A stretch of 8,062 nt of DNA from an uncultured bacterium. Its GTDB lineage: Bacteria > Bacillota > Clostridia > Lachnospirales > Lachnospiraceae. The translations under genes were made by a program, and so were the position numbers. Below are positions 5,283-8,062 of the stretch, piece after piece (position 1 is the first letter of the stretch; each line of letters begins with the position of its first letter). The stretch lies in the NCBI GenBank assembly GCA_905214365.1, contig CAJMMH010000122.1, positions 1 to 8,062 on the forward strand, in the 5' to 3' direction. The notes under the pieces are model-generated. The model was not told the origin of the DNA and did no database searches. It worked only from the letters and a program-made list of their open reading frames with translations.

Positions 5283-7224
5283 ATCGTTTTGCCTCCTCAA
5301 TATAGTCCGCGTTATGCACTTCGTAATTTGATTTCAGATCACCAAAGAAATCAAGCGGGACGCGGCGCTCAATGACGCTGCCGTTTTCCTGGTGAAGCGC
5401 AATATGGCAGCGGTCGGAACTCGGGTCCAGAGCCGGAAAATCGCTTCTGGAAAAGCAGAGCGGCGCAGAGCTGGAGCGGCGGTGCATGGAAGCGTGGATG
5501 ACAAGCTTTGCAACGGTCAGGATATCAAGCACCTCGTGAACCCGCATCAGCTCATGCGGATTGGACGCAGTAAGCTGCGGGACAATTTCTGTTTCATAGG
5601 AATTGAGAAGATCCAGTCCCTCGGAAAGCAGCGCTTCACAGCGGACGCCGCCGCAGTAATTCTGCATAGCTTTCGCGATTGCCTGGTTCAGTTCTTTCCA
5701 GCTGACGCCGTCCGTGACAGAAAGCGGCGCGTACAGCCGTGCCTGCTCCTGATCCGTCTCAGACGGATCGTAGGGAAGAAGGACAGAGGAAGCAGCGGCC
5801 GCGGCAGCCTTTCGGCCGGCATAATAACCGGTTGCGCAGGCAAATCCGGCGCAGTCAGAAGCATACAGCTGATCTCCGGCAGCGTAGATTCCGTCAAGAT
5901 TGGTCTTTAAATCCCAGTCGTGAAGAATGCCGCCCGGAGCGCCGAAAAACTGCCGTTCCTGCTCCAGGAAGTTTGCGGATTGCCAGCCGGTTCCATAGCT
6001 CTGAAGCATATCCTTCTTCGGATCAAAACCGCGCGCAGTGTAATTCTGAAGAATCGGAATTTTGGTTTTTCCTTCTTCTCCGACCATCATGCCCCAGATG
6101 ACCCGGCGCTCTTCATCGGGCATGCGGCTCAGGTCCGCGTAAAACGGGAGCTGGTAGCCGCGGCGCATCAGCTCATCAAAATCAAGCGTTTCCGGTCCGC
6201 GGTATTCGTATTTGGGGTTATCAATTACGCCGCCTTTCAGGAAGAACTTCTGACCGGGAGCCGGCAGATAACGGTCCAGAACCGATTTCAGTTCATTGCC
6301 GTCGCGGTCCACATATGGGATTTCAACACCGCGCGCGTCAACCATCGTTGCGGCATACCAGGTATTGTGGTTATTGCCGGTTCCGTAGGCCGGAAAACTG
6401 CGTCCGGCAGCAGAATACTCGGCGCGGACTGATTTTTCCATCATGGTAAACTCAATACCGGCGCGCCATCCCATCGCATGTCCGCTTCCGATGCTCTGGA
6501 ACGGACGGAATTCGCACAGCCCGGGCTGGTCTGCGTCAAACAGCCAGACTCTGGCGGGGCGGGACATGGCAAGTACAGTCGCTTTTGCGCGGAGCACATA
6601 AAAACGGCAGGTATGGACATCCATTGCGCAGGCGCCGACACCACGCTTTTTGCCGTGATCCATGGCAGTCAGCAGAGCAGTAGCTTCGGTATGTTCTAAC
6701 AGAGTGACGCCAAGGCGTTTCAGCTCACGGTACAGGGCCGGTTTAAACGTGGAGCCCCAGACACGCAGCGTAAAGCGGTTTTTGTAATCATACGCGAACA
6801 TCAGCTTTGTTCTGTCATCACGGAAGGCCGCTCCGGCAAATTCGTCATCCGTATCACGGACTTTGCCGCCGAAGGATTCTAAGTCAAGCAGACGGTCGTA
6901 GCCCTCCTGACATTCAATATAGTGGGCGATTCCATTACTGTACCAGTCCTGCTCGCGGACGTAGGCGTTTGCGATTTCTTCCGCAGTTACGCCGGAACAG
7001 GGGTTGGTGCAGGCGGATTCCCAGTGATCAAATCCGGTTCCGGCTGATCCGCTTCGTTCAATGGCACCTTTTTCAACAAGAATAACAGACTGTCCGCGCC
7101 GCGCCGCGGCAATCGCGGCGTAGCATCCGGCAAGCCCGCCGCCGAGAACCAGCACATCGCAGGAAAGCTCCGTGCGCGTTCCGGTTTCATCGGCATATGG
7201 CCAGGGATAAGTATGGCTGCTCAT
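5269..7224 (-). CDS. FAD-dependent oxidoreductase, fumarate reductase/AprA superfamily, substrate unknown
   Basis: A 651-residue flavoprotein catalytic subunit. The N-terminal dinucleotide-binding motif VLVLGGGLAGCYAA (24-37) ends in acidic Glu51, followed by ERSGSAGTGF, where AprA-type proteins carry RSG and SdhA has HSxAAQGG. So there is no sign of the His that carries covalent flavin in SdhA. A central SIGSGHAMGWRAG replaces the family TGDGxAMAxRAG. The C-terminal FAD motif NLDGIYAAGD (near 440-450) is followed by GFACATGYYAGRKAAAAAA. A helical C-terminal domain (about 490-651) completes the fold. There is no signal peptide, so it is cytoplasmic. The ATG at 7224 has AAAGGAG 7 bases upstream, overlapping the stop of the peptidase gene. 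Electrons probably pass to or from the co-encoded ferredoxin. Reduction of a double bond or oxidation of a small acid is plausible; the substrate cannot be read from the sequence. Confidence 0.88.
   Translation of the reverse strand: MSSHTYPWPYADETGTRTELSCDVLVLGGGLAGCYAAIAAARRGQSVILVEKGAIERSGSAGTGFDHWESACTNPCSGVTAEEIANAYVREQDWYSNGIAHYIECQEGYDRLLDLESFGGKVRDTDDEFAGAAFRDDRTKLMFAYDYKNRFTLRVWGSTFKPALYRELKRLGVTLLEHTEATALLTAMDHGKKRGVGACAMDVHTCRFYVLRAKATVLAMSRPARVWLFDADQPGLCEFRPFQSIGSGHAMGWRAGIEFTMMEKSVRAEYSAAGRSFPAYGTGNNHNTWYAATMVDARGVEIPYVDRDGNELKSVLDRYLPAPGQKFFLKGGVIDNPKYEYRGPETLDFDELMRRGYQLPFYADLSRMPDEERRVIWGMMVGEEGKTKIPILQNYTARGFDPKKDMLQSYGTGWQSANFLEQERQFFGAPGGILHDWDLKTNLDGIYAAGDQLYASDCAGFACATGYYAGRKAAAAAASSVLLPYDPSETDQEQARLYAPLSVTDGVSWKELNQAIAKAMQNYCGGVRCEALLSEGLDLLNSYETEIVPQLTASNPHELMRVHEVLDILTVAKLVIHASMHRRSSSAPLCFSRSDFPALDPSSDRCHIALHQENGSVIERRVPLDFFGDLKSNYEVHNADYIEEAKRYGTQ
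5292..5298 (-). promoter_or_regulatory. Ribosome binding site of the ferredoxin gene, inside the flavoprotein gene
   Basis: Reads GAGGAGG on the - strand, 9 bases before the ATG at 5282. It lies within the last codons of the upstream flavoprotein gene, supporting coupled translation of the two subunits. Confidence 0.75.
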
Positions 7225-7231
7225 AGAGATA

Positions 7232-7238
7232 CTCCTTT
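7232..7238 (-). promoter_or_regulatory. Ribosome binding site of the flavoprotein gene
   Basis: AAAGGAG on the - strand, 7 bases before the ATG at 7224. It shares bases with the TAA stop of the preceding peptidase gene (7239-7237), a typical within-operon arrangement. Confidence 0.8.
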
Positions 7239-8062
7239 AGAAAGAAAAGACATGCTTTGAAAATGCTGTACACAGGCGGATACCGGCTTCCGCGTCATCC
7301 AGAGAAATCACGCTGCTGCTGCAGTGGGCGTAGCGGGTGACAACGGAGATACCGCCGGTACGTACACCATAGTGGGAAAGATTCATGCTTGAAGCATCGC
7401 AGCCGCCTTTATCGATGACTTCCGGCTGGAACGGAATCTGCTCGGTCCGGCAGCATTCTTCCATTGCGGAAATCACATCTTCATCGCAGAGAACAGAAGG
7501 ATCCGCGTACTTCACCGCGATCCCGGCGCCGATGGTGTTGCTGCCCTGAAGGTCGCATGGATAATCATGAGCTGGAGTTACGTCAACGGCAATACCGATA
7601 TCCGGCTGAATCCGCTCGGCAGTTGTTTTGGAACCGCGGCAGCCGACCTCTTCCTGAACGGTAAATACATAGTAAATATCATTCGGATAGCTTCCGTCAT
7701 TTTCTCTCAGTGCTTCAATTAACTGAAAACAGCCGACACGGTCATCAAATGTCTTGGAGCATGCGAGGTGATTCTGCAGTGGGAGATATTCTCCGCAATA
7801 ACCGCAGACAGAGCCGACATGGACATAGTTCATCGCGTCTTCTTTGGATTTCGCACCGATATCAATGAACAGGCAGTTCGGATCATTGTGAGCCTCTTCG
7901 ATATTTCCTGTACAGCTGACAACGCCGTATACGCCGTTGCGGAATACCACGCGGGTATTATAGGCGGACGCAGTCCAGTTCCAGCCGACATTGCAGACGC
8001 GAAGCCGGCCGTCCTCCTCAATTTTCTTTACCATGAAGCCGATCTCATCCATATGGGCGGCA
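7237..8062 (-). CDS. M42-family metallo-aminopeptidase (partial, N-terminus outside window)
   Basis: C-terminal about 274 residues of an M42 family (FrvX/PepA/TET-type) dinuclear metallopeptidase; full members have about 340-360 residues, so roughly 65-80 are missing. All active-site motifs present in the family can be seen in order: AHMDEIGF (first metal ligand His, with Asp), TFDDRVGC (bridging Asp), VQEEVGCRGS (catalytic Glu and metal Glu), AVDVTP (metal Asp) and RYAHCSSSVISLDD (last metal His). The frame stays open through AAH upstream of the ATG at 8052, and the His belongs to the metal site, so that ATG is internal and not the start. Family members form large cytoplasmic aminopeptidase shells that trim peptides. 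This copy is unusually rich in Cys (15 in 274 residues). The stop lies 12 bases before the flavoprotein start, so it is the promoter-proximal gene of the visible operon. Confidence 0.92.
   Translation of the reverse strand, partial: AAHMDEIGFMVKKIEEDGRLRVCNVGWNWTASAYNTRVVFRNGVYGVVSCTGNIEEAHNDPNCLFIDIGAKSKEDAMNYVHVGSVCGYCGEYLPLQNHLACSKTFDDRVGCFQLIEALRENDGSYPNDIYYVFTVQEEVGCRGSKTTAERIQPDIGIAVDVTPAHDYPCDLQGSNTIGAGIAVKYADPSVLCDEDVISAMEECCRTEQIPFQPEVIDKGGCDASSMNLSHYGVRTGGISVVTRYAHCSSSVISLDDAEAGIRLCTAFSKHVFSF

Noticed and set aside
4983..7224. Assigning the pair as adenylylsulfate reductase (aprAB).
   Set aside because: Only superfamily resemblance is visible; the ferredoxin is too short for AprB and no sulfur-metabolism genes are nearby.
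8050..8052. ATG as the true start of the M42 gene.
   Set aside because: The codon just before it is the conserved metal-binding His of AHMDEIGF, so the gene continues past the window edge.

Overview
The window looks like chromosomal DNA from an anaerobic or gut-type member of the Bacillota, probably a Clostridia/Lachnospiraceae-like organism. This is inferred from strong AGGAGG-type ribosome binding sites, tight gene packing, a moderate-to-high GC content, a cysteine-rich protein and a ferredoxin-linked flavoenzyme. No species can be named from sequence alone. There are seven protein genes, two cut by the window edges, and no RNA genes, insertion sequences, CRISPR arrays or phage genes.

Region 1 (1-1903, + strand) is the end of an iron-complex type ABC importer. 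It holds a FecCD-family membrane permease, probably cut at its 5' end, and a FecE/FhuC-type ATPase with all nucleotide-binding motifs. The substrate-binding lipoprotein would be expected upstream, outside the window.

Region 2 (1892-4902) is a sugar-acid module. An AraC-family regulator on the - strand, which meets the ATPase gene tail to tail with a 12-base overlap, is divergent from a GH4 NAD/metal-dependent glycosidase. That enzyme resembles, from memory, Bacillus LplD (alpha-galacturonidase) along its whole length. The 302-base divergent control region contains a near-consensus extended -10 promoter for the regulator. A TATAAT with no -35 for the glycosidase shares the same bases. A small dyad flanks that shared -10, and each transcript has a leader hairpin. 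The likely arrangement is a regulator that senses a pectin-derived galacturonide and activates the glycosidase.

Region 3 (4983-8062, - strand) is an apparent three-gene operon in the order M42-family metallopeptidase (5' end beyond the window), FAD-dependent oxidoreductase of the fumarate reductase/AprA superfamily, and a 99-residue 2x[4Fe-4S] ferredoxin. The peptidase and flavoprotein are 12 bases apart, and the flavoprotein and ferredoxin overlap by 14 bases, so the last two are very likely translationally coupled subunits of one redox enzyme. Its substrate is unknown, and this is the least explained part of the window. A strong symmetrical hairpin at 4859-4902 separates regions 2 and 3 and probably terminates transcription from both sides.
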